A stretch of 64,000 nt of DNA from contig NC_023756.2 of assembly GCF_000499845.2 (NCBI RefSeq), forward strand, positions 33,750,763-33,814,762, given 5' to 3'. The DNA is from Phaseolus vulgaris (lineage: Eukaryota > Streptophyta > Magnoliopsida > Fabales > Fabaceae). Below, piece by piece: positions 21,015 through 32,567 of the stretch. The position numbers and the translations under genes were made by a program. Below the pieces are notes generated by a model. That model worked only from the letters and a program-made list of their open reading frames with translations, was not told the DNA's origin and did no database searches. Numbering within the stretch: position 1 is the stretch's first letter; the number at the start of each line of letters is the position of its first letter.

Positions 21015-21983
21015 TTAGGCAAAACAGATAGTGATGATCAACCCTTCCATAGACGGTAGCTTGACCTTCATGTGCCTTGTTGAAGGCACAACTCCTGTCC
21101 TGTTGAGCGTTGGCCTTCCCAACAGTATGTTGTATGCCGACGGAGCGTTCACGACAAGGTACCTGATCTTCTCTATTCGTGAGGCCAAACCATCTGTGAA
21201 CGTCGTCCTTAACTCAATATACCCCCTGATCTCCACTTGATCACCGGCAAAACCGTACAAGAAGCCCCCATATGGCCTCAGTTGATCGGGGGATAGTTGT
21301 AACTTTTCAAAAGTCGGCCAAAACATCACATCTGCCGAGCTTCCTTGGTCGACCAGCACTCGGTGAACAGTCCTTCCCGCCGTGACCAGCGAGATCACAA
21401 TAGGGTCGTTGTCGTGAGGCACAACGTCCTTAAGGTCTCCTTTAGTGAATGTGATGTCCACGTTGGGCGAGTGATCCTCAAAAGCTTCCACCGACATCAC
21501 CGACCTCGCGTACTTCTTGCGCTGCGATGCAGTACACCCTCCACCTGAGAATCCGTCAGCTATGGTGTGGATCTCACCGTGAATGGGCACCTCGTGCTGC
21601 TGTCCTTCATTGCCCACCGATTGGGAACCTGCTGATTGGCCCGCTTGCTTCTCCAGCAAGTAATCTTTCAAGAATCCACACTTGACCAACTCGGCAAGCT
21701 GGTGTCCCAAAGCCAAACACGGGTTGATAGAGTGGCCAAAGCTCTTGTGGAACTCGCACCACGCGTCTGGTTTTGGTCCCAAAACCTTTTTCGTCGTCTT
21801 CTCAGGCACCTTGAGCCTGGCAGCGATGTTCGGGATGGCGATCAGATCGGCCAACCCCATCACGAACTCATACCTTGGAGGGCGGTTAGTCTCTCTAGGC
21901 CCCCCCGGCCCCTTCCCCTTATTCTTCTTAGGGTCATAAGGATGACGCATCCTTTGGTCCCTCTTCCCCGCCGCCGTCTCCAT
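21015..21983 (-). pseudogene. Element C gag C-terminus and aspartic protease
   Basis: The N-terminal half is a gag tail with a Cys/His region (WCEFHKSFGHSINPC). The protease follows with VLVDQGSSADVMF, in which the active-site triplet appears as D-Q-G within the usual Tat pattern, and with YNILLGRPTLN. It shares its frame with gag upstream but is separated by a TAG at 21990 and ends in a stop at 21015. Confidence 0.85.
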
Positions 21984-21989
21984 TACCCT

Positions 21990-22859
21990 CTACGGTTGGA
22001 CCCTTGCCTGGGCGCGCGGCTTAGCTAGGGCCACGTTTCCCCTTTTTTCGGAGACTTCGCTCTCAGCGGCGATGTGAGCCACGGCACGTCGCCGGATTTC
22101 GGCGAATGTGGCGAGGTGACTCCTGATAAGCGACTCACTAAAGGGCCCAGGTAACACACCCTTTTTGAAGGCGTGTACAAACATTTCTTCATCTTTTCCT
22201 GGCAAGCGGACTATCTGAGCTCCGAATCTGTTCAGGAAATCCTTCAGTGACTCCCCTTGGTACTGCCTCACGTCGAACAGGTCATAAGACACCAACGGTG
22301 GTGCCTTGTTTACTATATACTGCTCAACAAACATCTTGGAAAACTGCTGAAACGTGGTAATGTGACCAGTAGGCAAACTGACGAACCAGTCCAACGTTGT
22401 TCCACTAAGAGTGCTCATGAACACCTTACAGTAGACCGCGTCCGACCCCCCCCCCCCCCCCGAGAGCATCATCTGGGTGTGAAACGCCGTGAGATGAGCC
22501 TCAGGGTCCTCCACCCCGGTGAAAGACGCCTTTACCGCCACCGTATTTGCAGGGACCACTGAGTCCATGATCTCCTGAGAAAATGGCATGGGAAAGCTGC
22601 GCAGTGCGGATGGGGGCGCAGATCTGTCCCCGACCGCGCGCTCCTCCCGCTCTTGAAGAGCTTTACGCAGCTCTTCGTTGACCCTGTTGAGCTCTTCATT
22701 CCTAGCTTGTGAGGCCACCAGCGCCTCGTGCATTCTTTCTTGCTCAGAACATGCAGCTACGTTCTCCTGCAACGTCCTCATCATATCCATCACCAGCGTC
22801 ATAGACACAGCATCCTCATCTGTTGACGACGCGACTGAACTGGATCGCGTTGTCCTCAT
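21990..22859 (-). pseudogene. Element C gag, N-terminal and core part
   Basis: The reading starts at the ATG at 22859 after about 145 bp of leader from the primer site. A coiled-coil start (QARNEELNRVNEELRKALQE) is followed by the retrotransposon gag core (VYCKVFMSTLSGTTLDWF, YQGESLKDFLNRFGAQIV). A run of five Gly is encoded by a 16-base homopolymer at 22446-22461. The frame ends at a TAG that breaks gag from its tail. Confidence 0.88.
22446..22461. repeat. Poly-C tract inside C's gag
   Basis: Sixteen C in a row (poly-G on the coding strand) encode the Gly run. Such tracts are prone to slippage in replication and in sequencing. Confidence 0.9.
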
Positions 22860-23003
22860 CCTTCCTCAGCAAACTCAGCAACTCAAAGAAACTCCAAATG
22901 AACAGTGAGAACTTCGAAAACCGCCTGCGACAGCAAGCAGTTGGACAGAAAACACCAAAACTTCAGCAAACTCGAACTGTGGTTGGGAATCACCTTTTAT
23001 ACG

Positions 23004-23021
23004 GCCCCACGGTGGGCGCCA
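23004..23021 (-). promoter_or_regulatory. Primer-binding site of element C (tRNA-Lys)
   Basis: On the minus strand TGGCGCCCACCGTGGGGC begins two bases after the LTR. It is complementary to the last 18 nt (with CCA) of plant tRNA-Lys as I remember that sequence. Confidence 0.82.
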
Positions 23022-23307
23022 GATGATCCTGCCGGTTGACCTAGCGCAAGAGCGTTGCCTCGTCACGATCTTCCTCACCAGCTTGACACCACGTGCCCTT
23101 CAAGTCCACACCACAGATAGCCTCTCTGAGAACCTGAAAACACAAGGTGGCGCCTCTGCGACCGGTGGCGCTCCGACGCTCAAGTCAGTAACAAGAACAC
23201 CCAAAAGCTGAGAGAAAAATATACTTTGTAGAACCGTACTAAAGTGCACACAACCCTAGCAATGAGTCGTAATGAAAAACGTACCTCTGCAAATTCTGTT
23301 AAGTTTA

Positions 23308-23315
23308 CCTTTATA
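23308..23315 (-). promoter_or_regulatory. TATA box of the element C LTR
   Basis: TATAAAGG is read on the minus strand, with the CACGTG units 60-230 bp upstream of it. The other LTR has the same box near 12480. Confidence 0.55.
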
Positions 23316-23374
23316 GCTAGGTTTTCTCTCTCTCCAGGCAATTACGCTTTGGACGCGTGGCTCGCATTCAACCC

Positions 23375-23545
23375 TGCACGTGTCACCATCTGGGCTGGGG
23401 TAGCAGGTAGTACCCAGCCCTACACGTGTCATCATCTGAGCCAGGGTAATTCGAGCGTCATTTCTATATCACATCCAACCCTACACGTGTCATCATCTGG
23501 GTTGGGGCAACAGGTAGCATTCATCCCTACACGTGTCGTCATCTG
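23375..23545 (-). repeat. Four CACGTG-centred repeats in the U3 of C's 5' LTR
   Basis: The unit CCCTACACGTGTCATCATC recurs near 23375, 23420, 23480 and 23527, each followed by a CTGGGTTGGGG-like word. Each unit holds a perfect CACGTG. Their place just upstream of the TATA box suggests an enhancer array. Only the first unit survives in the other LTR. Confidence 0.7.
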
Positions 23546-24168
23546 GGTTCGGGTAACGTGAGCGTTATTTCTGTGTAGTAATCAGTCACGCGGCTAAGTC
23601 TCCTACTCAAGGAGTAAACTAGCACGTAATATGCTCTGGAACACCACATGGCAAGGCGAGCATCAAATGCAACAAAGCGCACCATCTCTGTGATATCGCT
23701 TGTCGCAAGTGGCACCTTCCTTATTGCTACGCCATGCATGCTCTAACTGAGGAAACCTTGCCACCAGCGAATGTCCATTCTGGGAATCCTGTCGCTGATG
23801 GGCAAGCTGTTCCCTTCAACCCACTCGGCCTTTACGCCCCATGCTGGCGCAACAATCATCTTACTGAACTTACACGCTTGAACTTACTCTCCTGAGTCCC
23901 CAACAACATTAACTAAGTTTACTGGGAGATCCAGCGATGTCCGCCTTGTGGCGATGTCAGACCACCTGATCTTCCATTTCCTACTTTGTCGATGATACAC
24001 AAATCCGGCGACAACCGACTATGTTTACTATAGAACGCCAGTTCCACGAATCGACGACTATGCTCACTTATGACTATTCATCTTTCTCTTGTCCACGTGT
24101 TCTGCTGAGCATGCCCCACATAGTCACGTGCTAGACACGTCATCACACCTGATGACCTGGTCGGTACA

Positions 24169-24350
24169 CTTTCATCTTTATTCATAACAATTAATTTGAC
24201 TCGAACACAAACAAGATTTCAAGAAAAACAACTTTGTCAAACATCTTATTAGAAACTTTTAACTAAGTCTTGAGGCTAGACTTAAACAAAAATCTACACG
24301 CAGGAGAAACAAAATAAACCCACTACCCTCATGTTATCCTAAGGATGAAC
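24169..24350 (-). other. Leader of element A, LTR-proximal part
   Basis: There is no gene. It is AT-rich sequence between element C and A's primer site, continuous with 11961-12191 once C is removed. Confidence 0.75.
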
Positions 24351-24351
24351 T

Positions 24352-24363
24352 GCTCTGATACCA
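24352..24363 (-). promoter_or_regulatory. Primer-binding site of element A (initiator Met tRNA)
   Basis: On the minus strand TGGTATCAGAGC starts five bases after the LTR. This is the classic plant iMet primer site and fixes A as a minus-strand element. Confidence 0.92.
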
Positions 24364-24368
24364 TTAAA

Positions 24369-25651
24369 TGTAACACCCCGAAAAATAACATCTAACTATT
24401 ACAATACAAGTTCTACATATTTCTTGACAAGCATAAAGTTTTTCAAAACATTCCTAATACATTATTAGGACATATAGAAATACAAATATTTACAATATAA
24501 GTTTCAAAATCAACACCCTAAAGCTCTTCAAATCCTCAAACACCTGTAAGATCGTCTGCTCGTGTACGTAGTACAATCATCGCAGTTCAAACACAACAGG
24601 AAAAGCAAGGGTAAGCTAGTGAAAATAAAATTTTATAATATACACAATTAAATCAAAAGAGAAAACCAAGTTACATGATCAATTTCTCAAATTATTCAAT
24701 CTTCTTCAAATCTCAACAATAAAACAATCACATAAATCTCACATGGATCTACACATTCAGAATATTCAACAAACAACGTCTTCCGGAAGACCCGTATTAA
24801 GTAAGTCCTACCAGAGACTAACACCTGATCCAAAGATTACCAGCGAATCCAACAGAAAGGATCAAGGTAAGTTCAATACAACCCAAGTCGTGCATCTCAT
24901 ATGTCACGGTGTGCATGAACTCCCCCATCAGCTTCTCACCACCTGATATCTTAGTATATGTGACTTAGATCATTAGTGAAGCTCGGAGATCTCTGTTACC
25001 ACATAGGCATCAATACTTAATACACAACAAACATCAGTCCATACATTATCCCAAATGTATGAATTCAATTCCATACCATTCTGTCATACAATATCATTCA
25101 AAAAGTGATCCACAATATTCAAAAGTCTATTTGACATAAAAAAAATAACACTTTAATACTAAATCATCAAAACCTAATATTTCCACGAATTTAAATAATA
25201 TATAAACAAACAACCCAATATATATAAACACACAACATCCCTGCAAGAGAAATGGAATATTGGGACCACTTCCCTTCCACATCCAAATCTTCTAGCCTAG
25301 GGTTCTATTAAAAATTAAATTTAGCTTCCCTTACCTCAATTGCTTGCTTTCCAAGCAACTTTTAGAATTTTATTCCCCACAATCTGGATAAACTTCAAGA
25401 TTTACGGGCCTAATGCAAATTATCCAAACATAACAAAAATTCAGTATATAATAAAATAAATTGAGAGGATTAAACTTCTCAACTGACCCCACCAAGGTGG
25501 TCCGATCAGATTCTAAAATAGATGAAGATTGGGAGAGAAAATTAAGAGAGAGGGAGATAAGAGAATATGGAGAGAGAGAGAGAGAAATGGAGATAAGGAA
25601 GAAAAAATGTGTGTAGGTTTTTTTCAGTTTTTTTTTTTAAATGACGTTACA
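24369..25651 (-). repeat. 5' LTR of element A
   Basis: The LTR is 1283 bp, TGTAAC to GTTACA. Relative to 96-1495 it lacks about 118 bp near 25497 and has a shorter GA tract. By eye the two differ by roughly 2 per cent in substitutions. Confidence 0.92.
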
Positions 25652-27936
25652 CTAATATCGTCGGACAAAATGACGCAAAACCCATGCAAAATGACATTCA
25701 ACGCAAAACGGACGCACTTATGGATTTAATTTTATTTAAAAAAAAATCCAATTTGCGTCTGCCGCGGCCCACGCATATGCGTCGGCCACGACCCACGCAT
25801 GTTTATATTTTAGAATTTTAAAATTATTTATTTAAATTTATTTAATGTATAAAATTATAAGAAATATTTTAATATTTAATTCTTTATTGTATCTATTTTA
25901 AAATTATTTCTTTAATATTATAATAAATTATTTAATTTATAAATTTGTAATATAAATTATTTAAATTAAATTTATTAAATTAATTAAGTGTTTGATTTAA
26001 AATTAATTGAGTAAAAGAAAAAATGTATTTAAATTATTTAAATGTTATATAAAATATTTTATTATTTTAAAGATCATTTATTTTAAATTTACTTGATTTT
26101 ATATATTGTAATATATAAATTAAACAATATAGATTATTATTTGTTATATATTTTAAAATAACTTTTTGTTCTATAAATGAAATGAATTATTTTTGTTGTA
26201 TAAATTGAATTTAATTGTTTTGTATAAATTAAATATTTTTTTTATAAATTATATACAATTGTTTATACATTAAATTTATTTATTTGTTGTATAAATTTTA
26301 AAAAAATGAATTAAATTTTTGAAAGTTTTAATATAATTTTTATTAAATTATATTTAAGCTAAAGAAAATTTTCATGTTTACCACATTAATAATATTAATA
26401 ATAAGTATAATAAAAATTATAATATGACAAAAGAACTTATTTGATGTAATGGTTAAAGTCTTGTCCCAGCAGTTTGTCTAATATTAATAATAATTATTAT
26501 ATATAATTGTAGATAATAATAAGAAATAAATAAAAAAATGAAAATAATAATTAAAAAATTAAAAATAAAATCTGTTGCATTATATACAAAAATTTATTTT
26601 TTCATCCTTTATCCTTTATGTCGCCGTATATGCGTCCACTTGTGGGTCGCACACTAAATTCTTGATTTCTTGTAATGTTGGTTGGTTTGTTTACTGGGAA
26701 TGTTGTTTTTATATGTATGAGTTCAATTTACTGGGAATGTATGTTTATATATATATTTTTATGGAATTTACCTACTATGACACATGATTGATGAGCTAGA
26801 GGTGTTAGGTCTATATGGGATGTGAAGGTTTTGTGTAATGCTTATTGAGTGAGTTTTAATAATAATTTTTTTTACATAAATATCTTACTTTATTAAAAAA
26901 ATCAGATTTTGGATTATTAAAAAAGAAACAAATTAATCTATTCAAATAAATGTAAATAATAATTCTTTTAGCATACTGTATTAATTATTTATTACCTTAT
27001 TTATATTGTAAGTATGCTAACCTATATAAGGATTGTCTGAAAGTTTTTTAATGCAATTTTTTTATGTATCAACTTTCTAAGATTTAATATTTTACTAATC
27101 TAACTCAATTGAAAGGTAAATAAAAAGTAAGTAAAATATTCTTATCATCATTTTAAATAATTCTACCATAATTTCAACCCATGACTCTTGATGTAATGTT
27201 ATATATATTGCTTGATTGGTGATTTATGATAGACTTAAGAGCAGCTCAAGTGAGACTCTCTTATAGAATTGTCCTTAACCAATATATATAGAGATTTGTT
27301 GAAATTTAGTTTAGTATCATCTTATTGTCTTGGTGTATAAGATTGTTTAATGGTGCAAGTGTATCTACTCTACATGGGTTGTCTAGTGAAAACATGTATT
27401 CATCTAAAGTGCGTTTGATAGTAGAGTTTAGTCTAGTTTCTTATGATGAATTGTGGCTTGAAAACTTGTATAGTGGAAGAGCATCTTATATAACCAGTTG
27501 TGTATATTGTTATATACAAATTGCAATATGTTTTTTTTTCTTATGTTAAACATGGTATTCATGTTCCATATGGTGATGGTGAGAGTGACAATAGTACGGA
27601 CTTTCAATATATAATTTTAATTCACACGTAAAAATTAGTTGAATAAAATTAAGTATTTTCATTGTATAATTTAATTTACTAGTAAACAATAGCAAATATT
27701 TCAAATTTGAATCCCATAATATTGAATGACAATCACTGAAGTTTTTTATTTATTTTAAAATTCTTATTCATTCTCGATAAAAAAAAATTAAAATTCTTAT
27801 TTTGAATGTAAAATAACATTAACAATATTTATATACAGTGGTATGGTAAGAGGTTAGGCGAAAATGTCATTCTGCATGTATATGCAATTCCTGTATATGA
27901 AATAGTTATTAATATGAGACTCAATGATGCTAATCA
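25652..27936. other. AT-rich intergenic DNA with no recognised gene
   Basis: It starts with the CTAAT duplication and GC-rich words (CGTCGG, GCGTCTGCCGCGG, GCGTCGGCC near 25652-25800). Words of the same type recur near 26625 (CGTATATGCGTCC, GTGGGTCGC). The rest is strongly AT-rich, and short ORFs there show no family features. A decayed CACTA-type element is possible. Confidence 0.5.
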
Positions 27937-28249
27937 TGCAATAGAAACCAATTTTTAAAAATCAAAATAATTAATTGTAATAGTAACTAAATTAGAGATA
28001 TTTTAGAAATTAAAAAAAATAAATTATTTCTAAATTAGTTTCTATTATTGTTAAATAGTTTCTAAATTGATATCTAATTAACAACCAAGGTTTTAACCAC
28101 CAATTATTTAGTTTCTAAATTTGGTAGCAAAACCTTGGTTGCTAATTAGATACCAATTTAGAAACTAAATTATCTCTAATTTAGTTACTTTATAACTAAT
28201 TATTTTGGTATTTAAAAATTAGTTTCTATTTCATGATTTTTTTGTAGTG
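27937..28249. mobile_element. Foldback MITE, copy 1
   Basis: The two halves are inverted: CAATAGAAACCAATTTTTAA on the left faces TTAAAAATTAGTTTCTATTT on the right, and ACCAAGGTTTT faces AAAACCTTGG at the centre. The right end TTTTTTTGTAGTG is CACTA-like. The whole could fold into one long hairpin. Related copies lie at 32568, 35769 and 44703. Confidence 0.7.
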
Positions 28250-29019
28250 TGTACAAACTATTGGGATATCTCAAATTTTGCTTACATATACAAATTTGGA
28301 TAGGCTGTCCGAATGTAGCAAACTACTAGCAAACCTCATTTTCAAGATGAAATGCAAAAAGCTTCACATTTTAGAAATCATACTCTTGGTTTAAAAATAC
28401 AATTGCAAATAGATACACACTATCAAATCATTAAGCTTCATCAAACAGTGATTTTGTAATTCATTACTCTAAAGTAGAATTTGTCATATCTTACATTACA
28501 AACTTCAACCCTTCAAGTCTTGCACTCCCAGCAGCAATATATAAAGCTTTCATCTCATAATGGAGTCTTGAAGCAAATAGATATAAACTGCAAATTTTGT
28601 TCTAAAAATCATAAGACAGAGCTAGTAATGATGGAAAAAAATTCTCAAAAGAGAGCACACTATCTATAATTTCTTTAACCAACAAAAACATCCATTTCTT
28701 GGATAAGGGACTACCATTAGTAAATTCATGGATAGGAGAATAGGATATAATCAATGTTTAATTAAATTGATGAAAACCATTATGTAGCTGAGAGAGAGAC
28801 ATATACTAATGGAAGTACTTTTGAATCTACTATTAGCAAGGTTAAAGGACTTAATAAGTAAATTCTACCAATTACATTCATGCAAGCCAACATGTACGTT
28901 TGATTTTAGAAAGGCATTCTCCATTTCAATATTAAAACTAGTTACTGACATAGTTAACTGAAGAAGAGAAAAAAATACTATGAAATTCAAAGAAAGAAGT
29001 TATTAGAATTATGTCCCTG
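28250..29019. other. Intergenic, nothing recognised
   Basis: This is AT-rich sequence downstream of the receptor-like pseudogene. It should hold that gene's 3' UTR next to 29019, but no clear polyadenylation signal stands out. Confidence 0.4.
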
Positions 29020-31969
29020 CTAGTCTTTGAGCCAACTTTGGCACTTTGCTATGTTCAGTTCAACCATTACAAGTAGATAGTCTATCAGTCTGTTCAAGAA
29101 TATCATGTAAGCAATTCTCCACGGTTGCCAAAGTAGTAATGGCCCAAATACGCCCAAAAAACCTGTGAAGAATCCTAGACCCAAGCTCATGTATAATGCT
29201 TCATAGAAAACAGAATCTTCTCCATGGACTGCTGCTTCTTGAGTCTTTACTGATATCTGATCTCCAAAACAACTCTTGTTAAGTTGTTTACCACAAAGAT
29301 CAATATTTCCTTCAAAACTAGAGGCATCAAATGTATCCAAGTGTCTTCCCAATGGGATTCTTCCAGAAAGTGAGTTTTGTGACAAGTCTAAATTTTGGAG
29401 AAAATCCATTTGAGAAATAGAAGAAGGAATTCTCCCATAGAATTGATTTCTTGATATGTCAAGGGATTCAAGTGAACGTAAATTTCCAATCTCGGAAGGA
29501 ATTTCTCCACTCAAATTGTTTCTTGATAAATTCAAAGAAACTAACCCCAACATATATGTAATAGCTTTTGGCATTTTACCTGTTAAATTGTTACACGAGA
29601 GATCAATGCTATGAAGAATCAATTCGGGATTTGTGAAGCTCCGTTCCACTCCTTTCCACATCCATGTTATATGAAGTGTATAATAACTATAACCAGAAAT
29701 ACTGTAAATTTCAAAGTAAGTTCTATTGTACCAATGCACACGACTCTCAGTTTCAGTTCTGTTGATGCTGTTTTGAGACAATGCAGTAAAATTGTTTAAG
29801 CAAGTTGGAATTCTTCCTGATAAGTTATTCCTTGAAAGATCAAACAATTGAACACGCTTCAAATAACATAGATGAAGGGGAAGATTTCCAGAGAAGTGAT
29901 TCCCTCGAATGATCAAGATTATCAATTGCTCCATGCTTTCTCCAACCCATGATGGTATTGAACCAGACAACATATTCTCGCTCACATCCATCATAATTAG
30001 ATTGTTGCAATTCTTCAAAGAGGAAGGCAATTCACCCATTAAACTATTGTTTCGTAAAACCAAAGCTTCCAATTTCATAAGGGTTCCTATGGAGATAGGA
30101 ATCTTTCCGGAGAATTGATTGCTGGTTAAATCAAGAAACAATAATCGGTCTACAGATTTCCAACAATCTGGAAGTTTCCCCTTTATTTGATTATCTGATA
30201 AATCTAGAGTGGCCAAGTTTGCAGCTGTGACGTTTCCACATAAGAATGAAAATAAATCTGAAAAGTTATTTGAAGAGAGTAACAGTTCGGAAGCTTGTAG
30301 CAAAAATAATGGAACTTTTCCCTCAAAGTTATTTGAATTTAAATTTATAGATGGTCTGTAGGAAAGCTTCAATTGCATATTAGGAATTGAACCAATGAGA
30401 TTATTGTGAGCCATATTCAACATGTATATATTCTGCAACTTGTTCCAAAACCATTCTGGCACGGAATCATTAATGCCACCATCAGATATATCCAGAAAGA
30501 TTAACGAACTTTGAGTCTGGAGCCAACTAGGAAAACTCGGTCCTAGTTGGCAAGATGCAAGATGCAAGTAACTTAATTGAAAAGGAGGAACCCAACTACT
30601 GTCAAATTTTAGAGACAACGAGTTGAGTGACAAAGATAAGTGATATAATTTAGAAAAATTAGAAAGATGAGATTCAGTGGCATCACCCTTTAAAGAATTT
30701 CCTTCCAACAATCAAATCTCCAGCTCAGATAGCAGTCTGATGCTCTCAGGTATCTGACCAGTAATTTGGTTATAAGATAGCCCCAATCCCCAAAATATAT
30801 GTCTGCTGCACCATGAAGAATTTTGAAGGAAGTTCGGAAATTCGCCGTTAAACTTGTTATTTGAGAGGTCTAATCTCTGTAATTTGCACATGCTTCCAAA
30901 GAAAGACGGAACATTGCCTTGTAGTCTGTTATCCGAGAGATAAAGATATTGAAGAGAGTTCATCGCTTTCCCAAATTCATCTGGAATGGGACCTTCCAAG
31001 AAATTATAATCAAGGCGAAGGGTACGAAGATTGGTAGTGAAATTTGAAAGCCAGTGAAATACAGAACATGATCTTAACAAGTTATCGGAGAGAACAAGGT
31101 GGAGAAGAGAGGACAAAGAATTCATGGTGGAAGTAGATGAAACATTGAAACTTCCATCTATAAGACTGTTGTTTTGTAGACGAAGCTCTTGCAATTTGGA
31201 GATGAAACTAAAATTACCTAGAAAGATTGATGACGCTAGATTACAATAAGAGAGGTCAAGGATCTTAAGAGATGGAAAAAATGGACAGAGAAGATGACGA
31301 AGAAATATTATTACGAGGAAGATAAAACTCTTGAAGATGAAGACTAAAGTTAAACAAGAGTTGAAATGTTGACGAGGTCAACATATTAGAAGAGAGATCC
31401 AGGATGGTAAGAGAAATGGAATTGTTGGAAGAACGAGAATGAAACAAAGATTGAATATCATTATCTAAAAGATTACAATCAACTAGCCTCAGCTCTGTTA
31501 AGTTTGGAATAATCTTACTAATAGTTTGTAGCCACTGGTAAAGAGGAGACGAGGTTGTCTTCTATCCACTGAGATCTAGATGTTGAATATATTGCAAGTT
31601 AATCAATGAAGTGACATTGATTGCACCTCTCAAATACTGTGCATGGTAACCGTTTCCATGAAGATCAAGCAGTTGTACATGACCAGTTTCATTGTTGCAG
31701 TGAATGTGTTTCCATTTGCAGCAATCTGTATTGTTGTGATGGTTGGTCCAAGTTGACAGCATGCCAAACTCATCAATGAGGCCTTGTTTGAAGTTGAGGA
31801 GTGCTTGCCTCTCCCTCTCTATGCACTTGAGTTCACTACTTTTACTTGAGTTGTTGAATGTCACTGAAATTCCTGAGGTAAGCAAAGAAAGCAGCAGAAG
31901 AACACAAAATGTTTGGAGAACACAATAACTCATTATAATAGTTTTTGTGATATCAAATAATCTGAACAA
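29020..31969 (-). pseudogene. Receptor-like protein (LRR-RLP, EIX type) pseudogene
   Basis: Reading from the ATG at 31969: a hydrophobic signal peptide (LQTFCVLLLLSLLTSG), an LRR N-terminal cap (CIERERQALLNFKQGL and the Cys pair of DCCKWKHIHC), and then many leucine-rich repeats of the plant extracellular type (LDLSNNKFNGEFP, LNLSRNNLSGEIP). An island region with KGVERSF, a final repeat (LDLSQNSLSGRIP) and a C-terminal membrane segment (FFTGFLGVFGPLLLWQPWR) with a short tail complete it. There is no kinase, so it is a receptor-like protein, a class of cell-surface immune or developmental receptor. The frame is broken by a stop at about 31562, a frameshift near 31300 and a stop at 30712. Family genes are normally a single open frame of about 900-1000 codons, so this copy is very likely dead. 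Confidence 0.85.
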
Positions 31970-32047
31970 AGAGGAGAGTAAACAAGAAAGTATAGTGCGA
32001 GGGAGAAACTTATGATTCAGTGATGTTTAGAAAAAACTCCAAGGCTT

Positions 32048-32055
32048 TATTTATA
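32048..32055 (-). promoter_or_regulatory. TATA box upstream of the receptor-like pseudogene
   Basis: TATAAATA is read on the minus strand about 80 bp before the ATG, a normal spacing for a plant gene with a short leader. Confidence 0.55.
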
Positions 32056-32567
32056 TTCTCAAAAGTCGATTTCATAAAATTAAAAATGATAACAAATAAG
32101 ACATAATTCATAGATATGAAAACTGTTATTTTAATATGCAATGTAGACTGCTTCCAACTTACTTTTATAATACTTTAACATAGTTTTTTATATTAAATTA
32201 GATCCATATACACACTACATACAATAAATATTTATTTTTTATATACCTAAAATTTGCAATAAACAAATATTTATCATTAGTATTGATTTACAACAAACAA
32301 TCTAAATTGTCATAAAAAATTATTTGAAATAGTTGACTTTTTAAAAAAATATTAAAATTAAATTTAGAAATAGAAGAATGTAGTTTGATAGAGTGGTGAT
32401 TAAACATATCAAATAAAGAGAAAGATAAAAAGAAGAGTAGTTTAATATTATATAATTTAGTATTTTATTATCACATATTTTGAAATTTCAATTTATTTAA
32501 AACAAACAAAAAATTTAATTAAACTGAATTTAATTTAATTTCAACAATATATATTTATTAATGTATT
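32056..32567. other. AT-rich upstream region of the receptor-like pseudogene
   Basis: I see no gene or clear element between the TATA box and the MITE at 32568. It probably contains the former promoter. Confidence 0.4.

Larger units (their letters stand above)
12192..24168 (-). mobile_element. Element C: Tat-lineage Ty3/gypsy retrotransposon with an antisense gene
   Basis: The element is 11,977 bp and lies inside A's leader. Its LTRs are at 12192-12922 and 23024-24168. Reading on the minus strand: 5' LTR, tRNA-Lys primer site, gag, protease, RT, RNase H, a second RNase H, integrase, a repeat-rich non-coding region, an antisense gene, polypurine tract, 3' LTR. The second RNase H domain and the repeat-rich region after pol are marks of the Tat lineage (family knowledge). 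Every coding part carries at least one stop, and the RT box is altered, so this copy cannot move on its own. LTR ends match B's (TGTACCG...GGATCA), making C a candidate relative of B's helper. Confidence 0.92.
23024..24168 (-). repeat. 5' LTR of element C (long form)
   Basis: The LTR is 1145 bp, starting TGATCCTGCC and ending GGTACA on the plus strand. It contains about 414 bp that are absent from 12192-12922, including four G-box units. Confidence 0.9.
96..25651 (-). mobile_element. Element A: Tekay/Del-type Ty3/gypsy retrotransposon, host of two nested insertions
   Basis: The element is bounded by two related LTRs (96-1495 and 24369-25651) that begin TGTAAC and end GTTACA, and by the perfect duplication CTAAT. 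Its genes read on the minus strand in the order gag, protease, RT, RNase H, integrase and a chromodomain-like tail, which is the Ty3/gypsy order. The primer site matches initiator Met tRNA. LTRs starting TGTAACACCCC together with a C-terminal chromodomain point to the Tekay/Del group; this is family knowledge, not a database hit. Removing nested elements B and C with their duplications leaves about 7.6 kb, a normal size. Stops and frameshifts in gag and pol make it non-functional. Confidence 0.9.
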
